Assembly (NCBI RefSeq): GCF_031450785.1
Contig: NZ_JARTWB010000001.1
Span: 1,116,001 to 1,180,000 of the forward strand
Source: Caballeronia sp. LZ062
Lineage (GTDB): Bacteria; Pseudomonadota; Gammaproteobacteria; Burkholderiales; Burkholderiaceae
Direction: 5' to 3'
Length of the DNA: 64,000 nucleotides
Positions 9,398 to 18,199 of this stretch are shown piece after piece (the stretch's first letter is position 1; every line of letters starts with the position of its first letter). Below the pieces are notes generated by a model, which saw only the letters and a program-made list of their open reading frames with translations, was not told the DNA's origin and made no database searches. The translations under genes and the position numbers were made by a program.

Positions 9398-9877
9398 CTA
9401 GCCGAACGCCGTCAGATCTTTCGGCGTGAGGCCATGCGCGCGGCAGTAGCCCGCGTATCGCTCCCAGCCGCTGCGCCAGTTTTCGGTCGCGAGCGTGCGC
9501 CCGTTCTCGTCCACGAACACGAGATCGCCTTGAATGATGTTCAGCGTGACGATGTCCGGCGCGCCCGGCTGCGGCGCCACGGCTTCCGGCGTATGACTGG
9601 ACCCGGCGGTCTCGTACACGATGCTTCCTTTCTCGGCGACCCAGTCGTGCTCGCGATACTTCCAGCGCCCCTCGACCGTATACACGATGACCGTGCCCGT
9701 GTGCCGGTGCCGCGGCATCTCGCCCCTCGCCGGCGCTTTCAGTAATGCGATGGTCTCGCCGCGAATCGGATCGAGCTTGAAGTACTTCACCATCACATGG
9801 TTGCTATAGGGCGTGAAGGGCACCCACGGCAAGTCAGCGTCGTTGAGGCACGCGGTCTGAATCTGTTCGAAAAGCAT
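9398..9877 (-). CDS. Cupin protein, 2,4'-dihydroxyacetophenone dioxygenase-like
   Basis: 159-residue single-domain cupin. The metal-binding His cluster is visible as [19 protein letters not shown] (motif 1) and SSHTPEA (motif 2), with [13 protein letters not shown] between them. The arrangement matches the family of 2,4'-dihydroxyacetophenone dioxygenase, an Fe-dependent C-C cleaving enzyme. Many genomic members have unknown substrates and may be simple sugar or small-acid binding cupins. The start ATG has AGGGAG 5 bases upstream. It is divergent from the ABC exporter across a 118-bp gap, where a shared control region would lie. Confidence 0.75.
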   Translation of the reverse strand: MLFEQIQTACLNDADLPWVPFTPYSNHVMVKYFKLDPIRGETIALLKAPARGEMPRHRHTGTVIVYTVEGRWKYREHDWVAEKGSIVYETAGSSHTPEAVAPQPGAPDIVTLNIIQGDLVFVDENGRTLATENWRSGWERYAGYCRAHGLTPKDLTAFG

Positions 9878-9938
9878 GTCGGCTCCCTGGCTTTGGCGGA
9901 CACATTGTAGGCAGCGCGTGGCGTCCCGAACATCGGCC

Positions 9939-9968
9939 ATTCGGACTATCCCTCCGATTAAGCCGAAT
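9939..9968. promoter_or_regulatory. Inverted repeat in a divergent promoter region
   Basis: ATTCGG (9939-9944) is matched by CCGAAT (9963-9968) across an 18-base spacer, in the 118-bp gap between the cupin gene and the ABC exporter. It is short and could be chance. Its position midway between the two starts makes it a possible operator. Confidence 0.3.
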
Positions 9969-9995
9969 CGCGCGGTATCTGCTATCGTCCACGCC

Positions 9996-10922
9996 ATGCC
10001 GAATATCATCACTATTTCCCATCTCTCCAAGACCTACGCGTCGGGATTTTCCGCGCTCAAGGACGTGAATCTGGAGATCCGGCGCGGCGAGATTTTCGCG
10101 CTGCTCGGCCCGAACGGAGCGGGCAAGACCACGCTCATCTCCACCGTCTGCGGCATCGTGCGGGCGAGCCAAGGGCAGATCACGGTCGCGGGTCACGATA
10201 TCGTCACCGACTATCGCGCGGCGCGCGCGATGATCGGACTCGTGCCGCAGGAACTGACGACAGACGCCTTCGAGACCGTGTGGGCCACCGTGTCGTTCAG
10301 CCGCGGATTGTTCGGGCGCGCACCGAACCCGGCGCATATCGAACAGGTGCTGAAGTCGTTGTCGCTATGGAGCAAGAAGGACAACAAGATCATGACGCTT
10401 TCGGGCGGCATGAAGCGCCGCGTGCTGATTGCGAAGGCGCTTGCGCACGAGCCAAACATTCTCTTTCTCGACGAGCCGACCGCCGGCGTCGATGTCGAAC
10501 TGCGCCGCGACATGTGGAATCTGGTGCGCGCGCTGAAAGAGAAGGGCGTCACGATCATTCTGACGACGCATTACATCGAGGAAGCGGAGGAGATGGCCGA
10601 CCGCATTGGCGTCATCAATCGCGGGGAAATCGTGCTTGTGGAAGAGAAAGCTGAACTCATGCGCAAGCTTGGGCAAAAGAATCTCACGCTGCAACTGGAA
10701 CAGCCGCTCGCCGCCGTGCCCGCGCCGCTCACGCAGTATGGTCTCACGCTGTCGGCAAGCGGCACCGAGCTCACTTATACGTATGACGCGCACGACGAGC
10801 CGGGGCGCATCATCGCGCTGCTGCGCCATGTCGACGAAGCAGGCGTGCGCTTTAAGGATTTGCAAACGACGCAAAGCTCGCTCGAAGACATTTTCGTGAG
10901 CCTCGTCAGGGACGCCAAATGA
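9996..10922 (+). CDS. ABC transporter ATP-binding protein (YadG-like)
   Basis: 308 residues; nucleotide-binding subunit of an ABC-2 type exporter. Walker A is [11 protein letters not shown], the signature [15 protein letters not shown], Walker [13 protein letters not shown], and the switch His is in [16 protein letters not shown]. The C-terminal 80 residues form the extra domain typical of the YadG/DrrA group. The start is [12 protein letters not shown]; no good ribosome site precedes it, and an upstream in-frame extension was judged non-coding. It overlaps the permease by 4 bases (ATGA). The exported substrate is unknown. Confidence 0.9.
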   Translation: MPNIITISHLSKTYASGFSALKDVNLEIRRGEIFALLGPNGAGKTTLISTVCGIVRASQGQITVAGHDIVTDYRAARAMIGLVPQELTTDAFETVWATVSFSRGLFGRAPNPAHIEQVLKSLSLWSKKDNKIMTLSGGMKRRVLIAKALAHEPNILFLDEPTAGVDVELRRDMWNLVRALKEKGVTIILTTHYIEEAEEMADRIGVINRGEIVLVEEKAELMRKLGQKNLTLQLEQPLAAVPAPLTQYGLTLSASGTELTYTYDAHDEPGRIIALLRHVDEAGVRFKDLQTTQSSLEDIFVSLVRDAK

Positions 10923-11680
10923 ATCTACACGCAGTTCGTGCAATCTACCGTTTCGAGATGGCGCGCGCCGGCCGCACGCTGATGCAAAGCATCGTGTCGC
11001 CGGTTATCTCGACATCGCTTTACTTCGTCGTGTTCGGCGCCGCCATCGGCACGCGCATTCCGCAAGTGGACGGCATCAGCTACGGCGCGTTCATCGTGCC
11101 TGGGCTGGTCATGTTGTCGCTACTTACGCAAAGCATCGCGAATGCGTCCTTCGGAATCTATTTCCCAAGATTCACCGGCACGATCTACGAGTTGCTGTCC
11201 GCGCCGGTGTCGTATCTCGAACTGGTCATCAGTTACGTCGGCGCGGCGGCCACGAAGTCGATCATTCTCGGTCTCATCATTCTTGCCACCGCGCGGCTTT
11301 TCGTGCCGCTGCGGATCGATCATCCGGTATGGATGATTCTGTTCCTGCTGCTCACCTCGGTCACTTTCAGTCTGCTCGGTTTCATCATCGGAATCTGGGC
11401 GGACGGCTTCGAGAAGCTTCAGATCATTCCGCTTCTGATCGTGACGCCGCTCACATTTCTCGGCGGCAGCTTCTACTCGATCAACATCCTCCCGCCGTTC
11501 TGGAAGACAGTTGCGCTGTTCAACCCGGTCGTCTATCTCATCAGCGGATTTCGCTGGAGTTTCTACGGTCTCGCCGACGTGCAGGTCGGCACGAGCCTTG
11601 CGATGACGCTCGTGTTCCTTGCGATCTTCATCGCTATCGTCGCGTGGATTTTCAAGACAGGTTATCGGCTGAAGGCGTAG
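10919..11680 (+). CDS. ABC-2 type transporter permease (YadH-like)
   Basis: 253-residue inner-membrane permease with six predicted transmembrane segments. Characteristic features are the amphipathic start, [18 protein letters not shown], the [14 protein letters not shown] segment, and the ABC-2 signature region [18 protein letters not shown] followed by [12 protein letters not shown]. It pairs with the ATPase encoded immediately upstream through an ATGA overlap, giving a homodimeric exporter. E. coli YadH is the closest relative I can name; its substrate is also not firmly known. Confidence 0.9.
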   Translation: MNLHAVRAIYRFEMARAGRTLMQSIVSPVISTSLYFVVFGAAIGTRIPQVDGISYGAFIVPGLVMLSLLTQSIANASFGIYFPRFTGTIYELLSAPVSYLELVISYVGAAATKSIILGLIILATARLFVPLRIDHPVWMILFLLLTSVTFSLLGFIIGIWADGFEKLQIIPLLIVTPLTFLGGSFYSINILPPFWKTVALFNPVVYLISGFRWSFYGLADVQVGTSLAMTLVFLAIFIAIVAWIFKTGYRLKA

Positions 11681-11726
11681 CAAAGAGCCGCACCACGCGA
11701 CGGGGAAAATGGAGGGCGTTCATCCG

Positions 11727-12233
11727 ATGAAAATCATCAGACGCACGAAACGAAATTTCCTCGGCGCGATGGCGGCGACGCTGGCGGGCGGCATCGCGCC
11801 GTGGCGCCAGGGCATGGCGGGCATGAGGGCTGCCGCGCTCTCCGAATTCGAGATCGAGCATAGCCGCACGAACTGGCGGCGGCGTTTGTCTTCGCAGCAA
11901 TATCGCGTGCTGCGGCGTGGGGCGACCGAGGCGCCGTTTTCAAGTCCGCTTCTCGGCGAGCAACGCTCGGGTAACTTTGCCTGCGCCGGATGCGGCTTGG
12001 CGCTCTTTTCGTCGGACACCAAGTTCGACAGCGCGACTGGCTGGCCGAGCTTCTGGCGGCCGCTGGACGGCGCCGTCGGGACACACGTGAGCAACGGGTC
12101 ACAGCCATTGCCGAACGAAGTGCATTGCCGCCGCTGCGGCGGGCATCTCGGCCATGTATTCGACGACGGCCCCCATCCGACAGGCCTTCGGTATTGCATC
12201 AACGGCACCGCACTCGTCTTCCGACAGACGTGA
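11727..12233 (+). CDS. msrB: Peptide-methionine (R)-S-oxide reductase with Tat-like leader
   Basis: 168 residues. A twin-Arg-like leader (KIIRRTKRNFLGAMAATLAGG) precedes an MsrB domain. The domain shows two zinc-binding Cys pairs (CAGCG and CRRCGGHLGHVF), SATGWPSFWRP, and the catalytic RYCINGTALVF with its Cys. It reduces methionine-R-sulfoxide in proteins, and the leader implies a periplasmic role in repairing oxidised envelope proteins. A Met 6 codons earlier is possible, but GAGGG sits about 10 bases before the chosen ATG and the leader then begins correctly. The usual short MsrB is cytoplasmic, so the leader is the unusual part. Confidence 0.88.
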   Translation: MKIIRRTKRNFLGAMAATLAGGIAPWRQGMAGMRAAALSEFEIEHSRTNWRRRLSSQQYRVLRRGATEAPFSSPLLGEQRSGNFACAGCGLALFSSDTKFDSATGWPSFWRPLDGAVGTHVSNGSQPLPNEVHCRRCGGHLGHVFDDGPHPTGLRYCINGTALVFRQT

Positions 12234-12246
12234 AACGAGCGTGGCC

Positions 12247-12799
12247 ATGAACGTTCCCGAATGGCGGCTCGATACGCGCAACAGGGCGCTCGTTCTGATC
12301 GACTTGCAGAGCGGCATCACCGCGATGCCCGTGCAGCCGGACAGCGCGGCGAGCGTTGTGGCGAACGGGCGCTTGCTGGCGGATCGCTTACGGGCGGCGA
12401 ATGCGCTCGTCGTGCTGAAGTAGCGTTTCCCGGCGCTGCGGGCGGGCTGCGGCCGGTCGCAATATAACCGGCCGGCTGAGCAAGCTGTGTCCCGAACTGG
12501 GCGCGCAGGCGTCCCATGTCATCATCGTGAAGCGCAGTGGGGCGCGTTCTACGGCACCGAACTCGATGTGCAATTGCGGCGCCGGGGTAACAGGACTATC
12601 GGACTCGGCGGCATCGCGACGCATATCGGCATGGAATCGACTGCGCGCGACGCCTACGCGCGCGGTTATCAGCAGACTTTCGCGGAAGACGCCATGAGCG
12701 ACCTGCACGCGGAAACGCGAGGGTCCACTTGCCGCCATATCTTTTGCGCGCATCGGTCGAATCCGGTCGACGGAGCAGGTTCTGACGGCGCTCAGGTGA
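12247..12799 (+). pseudogene. Decayed isochorismatase-family hydrolase (YecD-like)
   Basis: Fragments of one cysteine-hydrolase-fold protein occur in successive frames. The start, with ALVLIDLQSGI and its catalytic Asp, is in frame 12247 and hits TAG at 12421. Next comes VAFPGAAGGLRPVA in a second frame, then PELGAQASHVIIVKR in a third. The segment QWGAFYGTELDVQLRRRG to IATHIGMESTARDAYARGY returns to the first frame, and the C-terminus FARIGRIRSTEQVL ends in the third frame at TGA 12797. At least four frame changes are needed. The number makes sequencing error unlikely and indicates a dead gene. It follows msrB by 13 bp. Confidence 0.85.
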
Positions 12800-13035
12800 T
12801 GGATGGCAAGAAACTTCGTACTCCCTGACGATCGACAAGAGCCGCCGCTCGCCGCCAGTCACTTTAGGAAATATCTAGTGGCTGATGATCCGGCACTTCT
12901 TTAATTTGTCGCTGCTTCCTTGGCAGGGGTCCCGCTTGCCGACGAAGGGCGTCCGTTCATTCCCGTGTCCGGGCGTCGCGCTTGCCCTGAGCGCCGGACG
13001 CGCGGCATCGACGCGCGTCCACTGGGTCGCCCGTG

Positions 13036-14196
13036 TCACGCGGTTGCAGGCACGAGCCGGACGCGCGTAATCTCGGACGGCGCGCCGAGGCGTTTGGGCG
13101 GACCCCAGTATCCCGTTCCGCGACTCGTATAGACCCAAAGGCCGTTGAATTTCACGAGCCCCGCCACGAACGGCTGTTGCAAGCGCACGAAGAAGTTCCA
13201 GGGCAGAAACTGGCCGCCGTGTGTATGTCCCGAAAGCTGCAGCGTGAAGCCCGCTTCCGCCGCTGCGGGCGCGCTGCGCGGCTGATGCGCGAGCAAGACG
13301 CGCACGGAAGCATCGGCTGGTGCGCCGCTGATCGCCTGTGCCGGATCGCTGCGGTGCGCCGGGTCGAAGCTGCCCGCGCCGTAATCGGTGACACCGGCAA
13401 TCACGGCTTGCGCGCCGTCATGATTCAGCACCACGTGCTGGTTCAACAGTACCGTCAGCCCGAGCCGCCTGAACTCCGCGACCCACTTGTCCGCGCCCGA
13501 GTAGTACTCGTGGTTTCCCGTCACGAGGAACGTGCCGTGGCGCGCGCTCAAGCCGGCGAGCGGGCGCGTATGTTCCGCGAGGTGCGGCACCGCGCCGTCC
13601 ACTACGTCGCCCGTGACCGCGATCACGTCCGGCGCAAGGCCGTTCACCGCCGCGACGATGCGCTCCACATACGGCCGCTTGATGGTCGGGCCCACGTGAA
13701 TGTCGCTGATCTGCACGATGGTGAAACCGTCGAGCGCAGCGGGCAGATTGGGAATCGGCACATCGACGCTGACGACGGGCGCGCGTTTGCGCGCGTTATA
13801 GAAGCCGATCGCCGACAGCAGCACAGCCAGAATCGGCACGGCCAGCGCGCTGTTGGCCACGAGCGCCGGTGAACCGACCGGCACGCCGCGCAGCCAGTCG
13901 GCGAGGTGCACGCAAAGCAGCATGACGTCGCGTGCGAACGTCAATATCAGCAGCGAGGAGAAAAACCCCAGCGCGGTGAGGCCGCACCACGCGAGCCGGT
14001 CGGAAAGCGGCTGCGCCTCGATGTTTCGCGCCATCATCCCGAGCGGAATCAGTATGAGCGACGCGACGAGCCACGCCGCCGCGAGCACCTTCAGCGGCAT
14101 GCCGACGGGCGCGGCCGGAATGAGCCGCATGCCGACGTAAACATGGAACAGAACACCGATACCGATGAACCGGATGAAAAATGCGGAACGTCGCAT
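13036..14196 (-). CDS. Membrane-anchored metallophosphoesterase (YkuE-like)
   Basis: 386 residues. About four transmembrane segments occupy residues 1-130 (for example VLAAAWLVASLILIPLGMM), followed by a calcineurin-like phosphoesterase domain. Metal ligands are visible in QISDIHVGPTI, VIAVTGDVVDGAV, LVTGNHEYYSG and LSGHTHGGQF. The catalytic domain probably faces the periplasm. Members act on phospholipid headgroups such as UDP-diacylglucosamine or on cell-wall lipid phosphates; the exact substrate is not readable. The start MRRSAFFIRF is chosen because the frame upstream lacks coding character and the hydrophobic anchor follows immediately. Confidence 0.87.
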   Translation of the reverse strand: MRRSAFFIRFIGIGVLFHVYVGMRLIPAAPVGMPLKVLAAAWLVASLILIPLGMMARNIEAQPLSDRLAWCGLTALGFFSSLLILTFARDVMLLCVHLADWLRGVPVGSPALVANSALAVPILAVLLSAIGFYNARKRAPVVSVDVPIPNLPAALDGFTIVQISDIHVGPTIKRPYVERIVAAVNGLAPDVIAVTGDVVDGAVPHLAEHTRPLAGLSARHGTFLVTGNHEYYSGADKWVAEFRRLGLTVLLNQHVVLNHDGAQAVIAGVTDYGAGSFDPAHRSDPAQAISGAPADASVRVLLAHQPRSAPAAAEAGFTLQLSGHTHGGQFLPWNFFVRLQQPFVAGLVKFNGLWVYTSRGTGYWGPPKRLGAPSEITRVRLVPATA

Positions 14197-14502
14197 AGCG
14201 CCCCTGCCGGGCCGGTTCGCGCTTTTGCGCCGCGCTCCGCCCCGTGGAAGATGGTTGGTGTGGAATCGACAAGACGCGACGCAGACGGTCGTCATCAGGC
14301 AGCCGATTCTACCGGTTCGCCGGAAATCGCGCGTCGCGTGGCGCAAGTCGATGGAGATGCCGCCGGGATCGACGATCTTTCACAGTCGATCAGATGATTC
14401 TCTTGGCTTGGCCGAGCGCATAGCGCGATTCGATTTCCAGCGCGTTCGCGACGTGATATTGAATGGCAGGCACTGCTCATCACGGCAAGGAGCCCAACAG
14501 AC
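14197..14502. other. 306-bp intergenic region
   Basis: It lies between the starts of divergent genes (phosphoesterase minus, secreted unknown plus), so promoters for both are expected. I see no strong -35/-10 pair, repeat or RNA structure. GGCAAGGAG before 14503 is the ribosome site of the next gene. Confidence 0.45.
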
Positions 14503-15132
14503 ATGCACACGAAACGGCGCGCAATTCCATTTCTCACGGCGACGGCCTTGGTCGTCATTTTCGGCGCAATACCTCACGCAGTATCGGCGCAGGAAAACGA
14601 AGAACTGAGCAAGCAAGCCCAAGAAGTCATTGCTTCCGCGCAGCCGATCCACATTCAGGCGACGATCACGGGCATCGATCCCGCGAGCCGCATGGTGATG
14701 ATTCACGGTCCGCGCGGCGACGCCTCGGTCATCGTCAGCAAGGACGTGACGAACTTCGATCAGCTTCGCGTCGGCGACAAAGTGGACGTGCTCTATAAGA
14801 ACGCGCTGCTCGTCACCGCCGAGAAAGTGAGCGCAAACGGCAAGGGCGTGCGCTCGCGCGTCGATACGCAGTCGATCACGCCCGCCTCCGGGCCGGGCGG
14901 CACGAGCGGATTCGAGTCGTCGCGCCGCGTCGAGATTCTCGCGACGGTCGAAAAGATCGACAACAAGCGGCATACCATCACGCTGCGCGGCCCGTGGCGC
15001 ACAGAGACGCTCGACTTCGGGCCGGCGCTCGAAGCGCAGAAGTTGAAGAAGGGCGATACGGTTCACGCCGTGTTCGTATCGGCGGCGGCGGTCAAGGTGA
15101 CGCCCGCCAGCGAGGCGAGCGCCGCGCAGTAA
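14503..15132 (+). CDS. Secreted protein of unknown function
   Basis: 209 residues with a clear signal peptide (MHTKRRAIPF, hydrophobic core, cleavage after AVSA near residue 28). The mature protein has two similar beta-rich segments. Each pairs an ATITGID or ATVEKID strand with a phrase about metal- or nucleic-acid-free Gly/Val loops (LRVGDKVDVLY; LKKGDTVHAVF), suggesting a duplicated OB- or SH3-like barrel. No cysteines or catalytic motif stand out. GGCAAGGAG precedes the ATG. It converges on gabD with a 12-bp gap. Probably periplasmic; the function is unknown. Confidence 0.78.
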   Translation: MHTKRRAIPFLTATALVVIFGAIPHAVSAQENEELSKQAQEVIASAQPIHIQATITGIDPASRMVMIHGPRGDASVIVSKDVTNFDQLRVGDKVDVLYKNALLVTAEKVSANGKGVRSRVDTQSITPASGPGGTSGFESSRRVEILATVEKIDNKRHTITLRGPWRTETLDFGPALEAQKLKKGDTVHAVFVSAAAVKVTPASEASAAQ

Positions 15133-15144
15133 CCGTGTCCGCGC

Positions 15145-16605
15145 TCACACCGCCATGCACAGGTACTTGATAACAAGATAATCGTCGATGCCGTAATGCG
15201 ACCCTTCGCGGCCGAGTCCCGACTGCTTGACGCCGCCGAACGGCGCGACTTCGTTCGAGATCAGCCCGGTATTGATGCCCACCATGCCGTATTCCAGCGC
15301 CTCGGCCACGCGCCAGACGCGGCCGATGTCGCGGCTGTAGAAGTACGCGGCCAGTCCGAACTCGGTGTCGTTGGCGAGGCGGATCACTTCTTCGTCGGAC
15401 GAAAAGCTAAAGAGCGGCGCGAGCGGCCCGAAGGTTTCTTCCTTCGCGATTCTCATGTCCGGCGTGACGCCCGTGAGCACCGTCGGTTCGAAGAAGCCGT
15501 GACCGAGCGCGTGACGCTTGCCGCCTGCCGCCACGCTCGCGCCTTTGGTCAGCGCGTCGTCGATATGCGACTCCACCTTCTTCACCGCCGCTTCGTTGAT
15601 GAGCGGCCCCAGCGCCACGCCGCTTTCCGTGCCGCGCCCGACTTTCAGCGCGCCGACCGCATCGGCCATCTTGCGGGCGAAGGCGTCGTAGACGCGTTCG
15701 TGCACGTAGAAGCGGTTCGTGCAGACGCACGTCTGCCCGCTATTCCGATACTTCGACGCAATCGCGCCTTGGACGGCGGCGTCGAGGTCGGCGTCGTCGA
15801 ACACGATGAACGGCGCGTTCCCGCCCAGTTCGAGCGTCACTTTCTTCACGGTCGGCGCGCTCTGCGCCATCAGCAGACGCCCGACCGCCGTCGATCCCGT
15901 GAACGACAGCTTGCGCACGATGGGATTGCCCGTCATTTCGCCGCCGATGGCTTTCGGGTCGCCGGTGACGATACTCAGCACGCCCTTCGGCACGCCCGCG
16001 CGCTCGGCCAGCACCGCGAGCGCGAGCGCCGAGAAGGGCGTCGCCTCGGCCGGTTTCACGACGATCGGACAGCCCGCCGCGAGCGCCGGTCCCACCTTGC
16101 GCGTGATCATCGCGGCGGGAAAATTCCACGGCGTGATGGCGGCGCACACGCCGATCGGCTCCTTCGTCACGACGATGCGCTTGTCGGCGGCGGGCGTGGC
16201 GAGCGTATCGCCGGCCACGCGCTTGCCTTCTTCCGCGAACCATTCGATGAACGACGCCGCATACGCGATCTCGCCGCGCGCTTCGGCGAGCGGCTTGCCT
16301 TGCTCTGTCGTGAGAATGAGCGCGAGGTCGTCGGCGTTGGCCATCATCGAGTCGAACCAGCGCCGCATGATGGCGGCGCGTTCCTTCGCGGTTTTGGCGC
16401 GCCACGCGGGCCACGCGGCGTTCGCCGCCTCGATTGCGCGGCGCGTTTCGCCCGCGCCCATCTGCGGCACGTGCCCGAGCAAGTCGCCATTGGACGGATC
16501 GCGTACTTCGAAGGTCGCGCCGTCGTCGGCGGCTTGCCATTCGCCATTGATATAGGCGTCGTGACGCAGCAGCGTCGGGTCTTTCAGTTGATCTCGGAGG
16601 GTCAT
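15145..16605 (-). CDS. gabD: Succinate-semialdehyde dehydrogenase (NAD(P)+)
   Basis: 486-residue aldehyde dehydrogenase of the GabD branch, the usual length. It oxidises succinate semialdehyde to succinate in the GABA shunt. Visible features are the cofactor segment TPWNFPAAMITRK, the Glu of VTLELGGNAPFIVFDDAD, the nucleophilic Cys in NSGQTCVCTNRFYVH, and the closing GVKQSGLGREGSHYGI. It is the second gene of a minus-strand pair, 9 bp behind gabT, which makes the succinate semialdehyde. Confidence 0.93.
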   Translation of the reverse strand: MTLRDQLKDPTLLRHDAYINGEWQAADDGATFEVRDPSNGDLLGHVPQMGAGETRRAIEAANAAWPAWRAKTAKERAAIMRRWFDSMMANADDLALILTTEQGKPLAEARGEIAYAASFIEWFAEEGKRVAGDTLATPAADKRIVVTKEPIGVCAAITPWNFPAAMITRKVGPALAAGCPIVVKPAEATPFSALALAVLAERAGVPKGVLSIVTGDPKAIGGEMTGNPIVRKLSFTGSTAVGRLLMAQSAPTVKKVTLELGGNAPFIVFDDADLDAAVQGAIASKYRNSGQTCVCTNRFYVHERVYDAFARKMADAVGALKVGRGTESGVALGPLINEAAVKKVESHIDDALTKGASVAAGGKRHALGHGFFEPTVLTGVTPDMRIAKEETFGPLAPLFSFSSDEEVIRLANDTEFGLAAYFYSRDIGRVWRVAEALEYGMVGINTGLISNEVAPFGGVKQSGLGREGSHYGIDDYLVIKYLCMAV

Positions 16606-16614
16606 GGCGCGTCC

Positions 16615-17910
16615 TTAAGCCGTCGCGACGACGCTTTCCGTCAGCACGTCTTCGAGAATGCTCAGGGCTTCGTCGAAAACCTGCTGCTGGATAGTCAGCG
16701 GGAAGAGGAAGCGCACGACGTTGCCGTACACGCCGCACACGAGCAGCAACAGGCCGCGTTCGAGCGCGCGCGCCTGCACGCGCTTCGCGTAGTCCGCGTC
16801 CGCTTTGTGCGTGCCGGGCTTGCAGAACTCGACCGCCACCATGCCGCCGGGACCGCGCACGTCCGCGATCTGCGGGACGTCGCGCTTCAACGCATCGAGC
16901 TTCGCCTTCAGCGTATCGCCGAGCGCGACGGCGCGTTCGCACAGCCGTTCCTCGTCGATCACGTCGAGCACCGCGTGCGCCGCCGCGACCGCCAGCGGAT
17001 TGCCCGCGTAAGTGCCGCCGAGCCCGCCGGGCGCAGCGGCGTCCATCACGTCGGCGCGGCCCACGACGCCCGACAGCGGCATGCCGCCCGCGAGACTCTT
17101 CGCGATGGTCATGAGATCGGGCACGACGCCGTAGTGCTCCATCGCGAAGAGCTTGCCGGTGCGTGCGAAGCCCGTCTGCACTTCGTCGGCGATCAGCAGA
17201 ATGCCGTGCGCGTCGCAGATTTCGCGCAGGCCGCGCACGAATTCCACGGGCGCGGGATTGAAGCCGCCTTCGCCTTGCACCGGCTCGAAAACGATGGCCG
17301 CGACGCGGCTCGCTTCGATATCCGCCTTGAACAGATGTCCGATGGCGGCGAGCGAGTCATCGACCGACACGCCGTGCAGCGGGTTCGGGAACGGCGCGTG
17401 ATAGACATCCGACGGAAACGGTCCGAAGCCGATCTTGTACGGCGCGACCTTGCCGGTGAGCGCCATGCCCATCATCGTGCGGCCGTGAAAGCCGCCCGTG
17501 AACGCGATCACGCCCGGCCGGCCGGTCGCGGCGCGCGCGATCTTGACGGCGTTCTCGACCGCTTCCGCGCCCGTCGTGAAAAATGCGGTCTTCTTCGCGT
17601 GCTGGCCCGGCGCGCGCGCGCTGATCTTCTCGGCGAGCGACACGTACGATTCGTAGGGCACGACCTGATACGCGGTATGCGTGAAGCAGTCGAGTTGCGC
17701 GCGAATGGCGGCGACGATTTTGGGGTGACGATGCCCCGTGTTGCACACCGCGATGCCCGCCGCGAAGTCGATGAAGCGCCGGCCCTCCACGTCCCACAAC
17801 TCCGCGTTCTCGGCGCGTGCGGCGTAGAAGTCGCACATCACCCCGACGCCGCGCGGCGTCGCGGCGTTCTTGCGGGCTTGCAGGTCGGCGTTGTTGGAAG
17901 AGGCGTTCAC
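16615..17910 (-). CDS. gabT: 4-aminobutyrate aminotransferase
   Basis: 431-residue class III PLP aminotransferase. It converts GABA and 2-oxoglutarate to succinate semialdehyde and glutamate. Motifs are TGAEAVENAVKIARAATGR, GFHGRTMMGMALTGK, EPVQGEGGFNPAP, LLIADEVQTGFARTG with the PLP-contacting Asp, and TIAKSLAGGMPLSGV with the Schiff-base Lys. Translation starts at GTG 17910, supported by AAGGAGAT 8 bases upstream. It is the first gene of the gabT-gabD pair. No MocR/GabR-type regulator is adjacent; the divergent neighbour is an amidohydrolase. Confidence 0.94.
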   Translation of the reverse strand: MNASSNNADLQARKNAATPRGVGVMCDFYAARAENAELWDVEGRRFIDFAAGIAVCNTGHRHPKIVAAIRAQLDCFTHTAYQVVPYESYVSLAEKISARAPGQHAKKTAFFTTGAEAVENAVKIARAATGRPGVIAFTGGFHGRTMMGMALTGKVAPYKIGFGPFPSDVYHAPFPNPLHGVSVDDSLAAIGHLFKADIEASRVAAIVFEPVQGEGGFNPAPVEFVRGLREICDAHGILLIADEVQTGFARTGKLFAMEHYGVVPDLMTIAKSLAGGMPLSGVVGRADVMDAAAPGGLGGTYAGNPLAVAAAHAVLDVIDEERLCERAVALGDTLKAKLDALKRDVPQIADVRGPGGMVAVEFCKPGTHKADADYAKRVQARALERGLLLLVCGVYGNVVRFLFPLTIQQQVFDEALSILEDVLTESVVATA

Positions 17911-18199
17911 AGCGGGATCTCCTTATGTGCGCGTCGGCGCGGCGATTCTGTCGGGGAGTCGTCGCGGGCGGCGCCGCGAGGACAGAGCCGACTATAGTGA
18001 GATTTGGCCCTTCGGTTCAGGTCCATTTCATAAAGTCCGGGGGAGCCATTCGCGCGCCGCGTGAGCGGCGGTCGTGCGAAAAACGCACAGCGCGTTGCGC
18101 GGAACTGGCAAGCGGCGCGCGACTGGAGGAAGATGTGCGCCTTTTCCAGTTACGCAGTTCAGGCGCGCCGCCAGACTCATCTCAGCAAGGGCTTCTTTC
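17911..18199. other. 289-bp divergent intergenic region
   Basis: It lies between gabT (minus) and the M20 amidohydrolase (plus) and should hold both promoters. No match to a known GABA regulator site and no strong inverted repeat was found. AAGG 9-12 bases before 18200 supports that start. Confidence 0.45.

Noticed and set aside
12487..12828. A separate small gene after msrB
   Set aside because: It is the middle part of the decayed isochorismatase-family gene, with no start signal, and its last 35 codons are out of frame with the true C-terminus.
15196..17997. A long plus-strand frame opposite gabD and gabT
   Set aside because: Composition is Arg/His/Asp-rich and crosses two real genes and their gap; it is antisense shadow.
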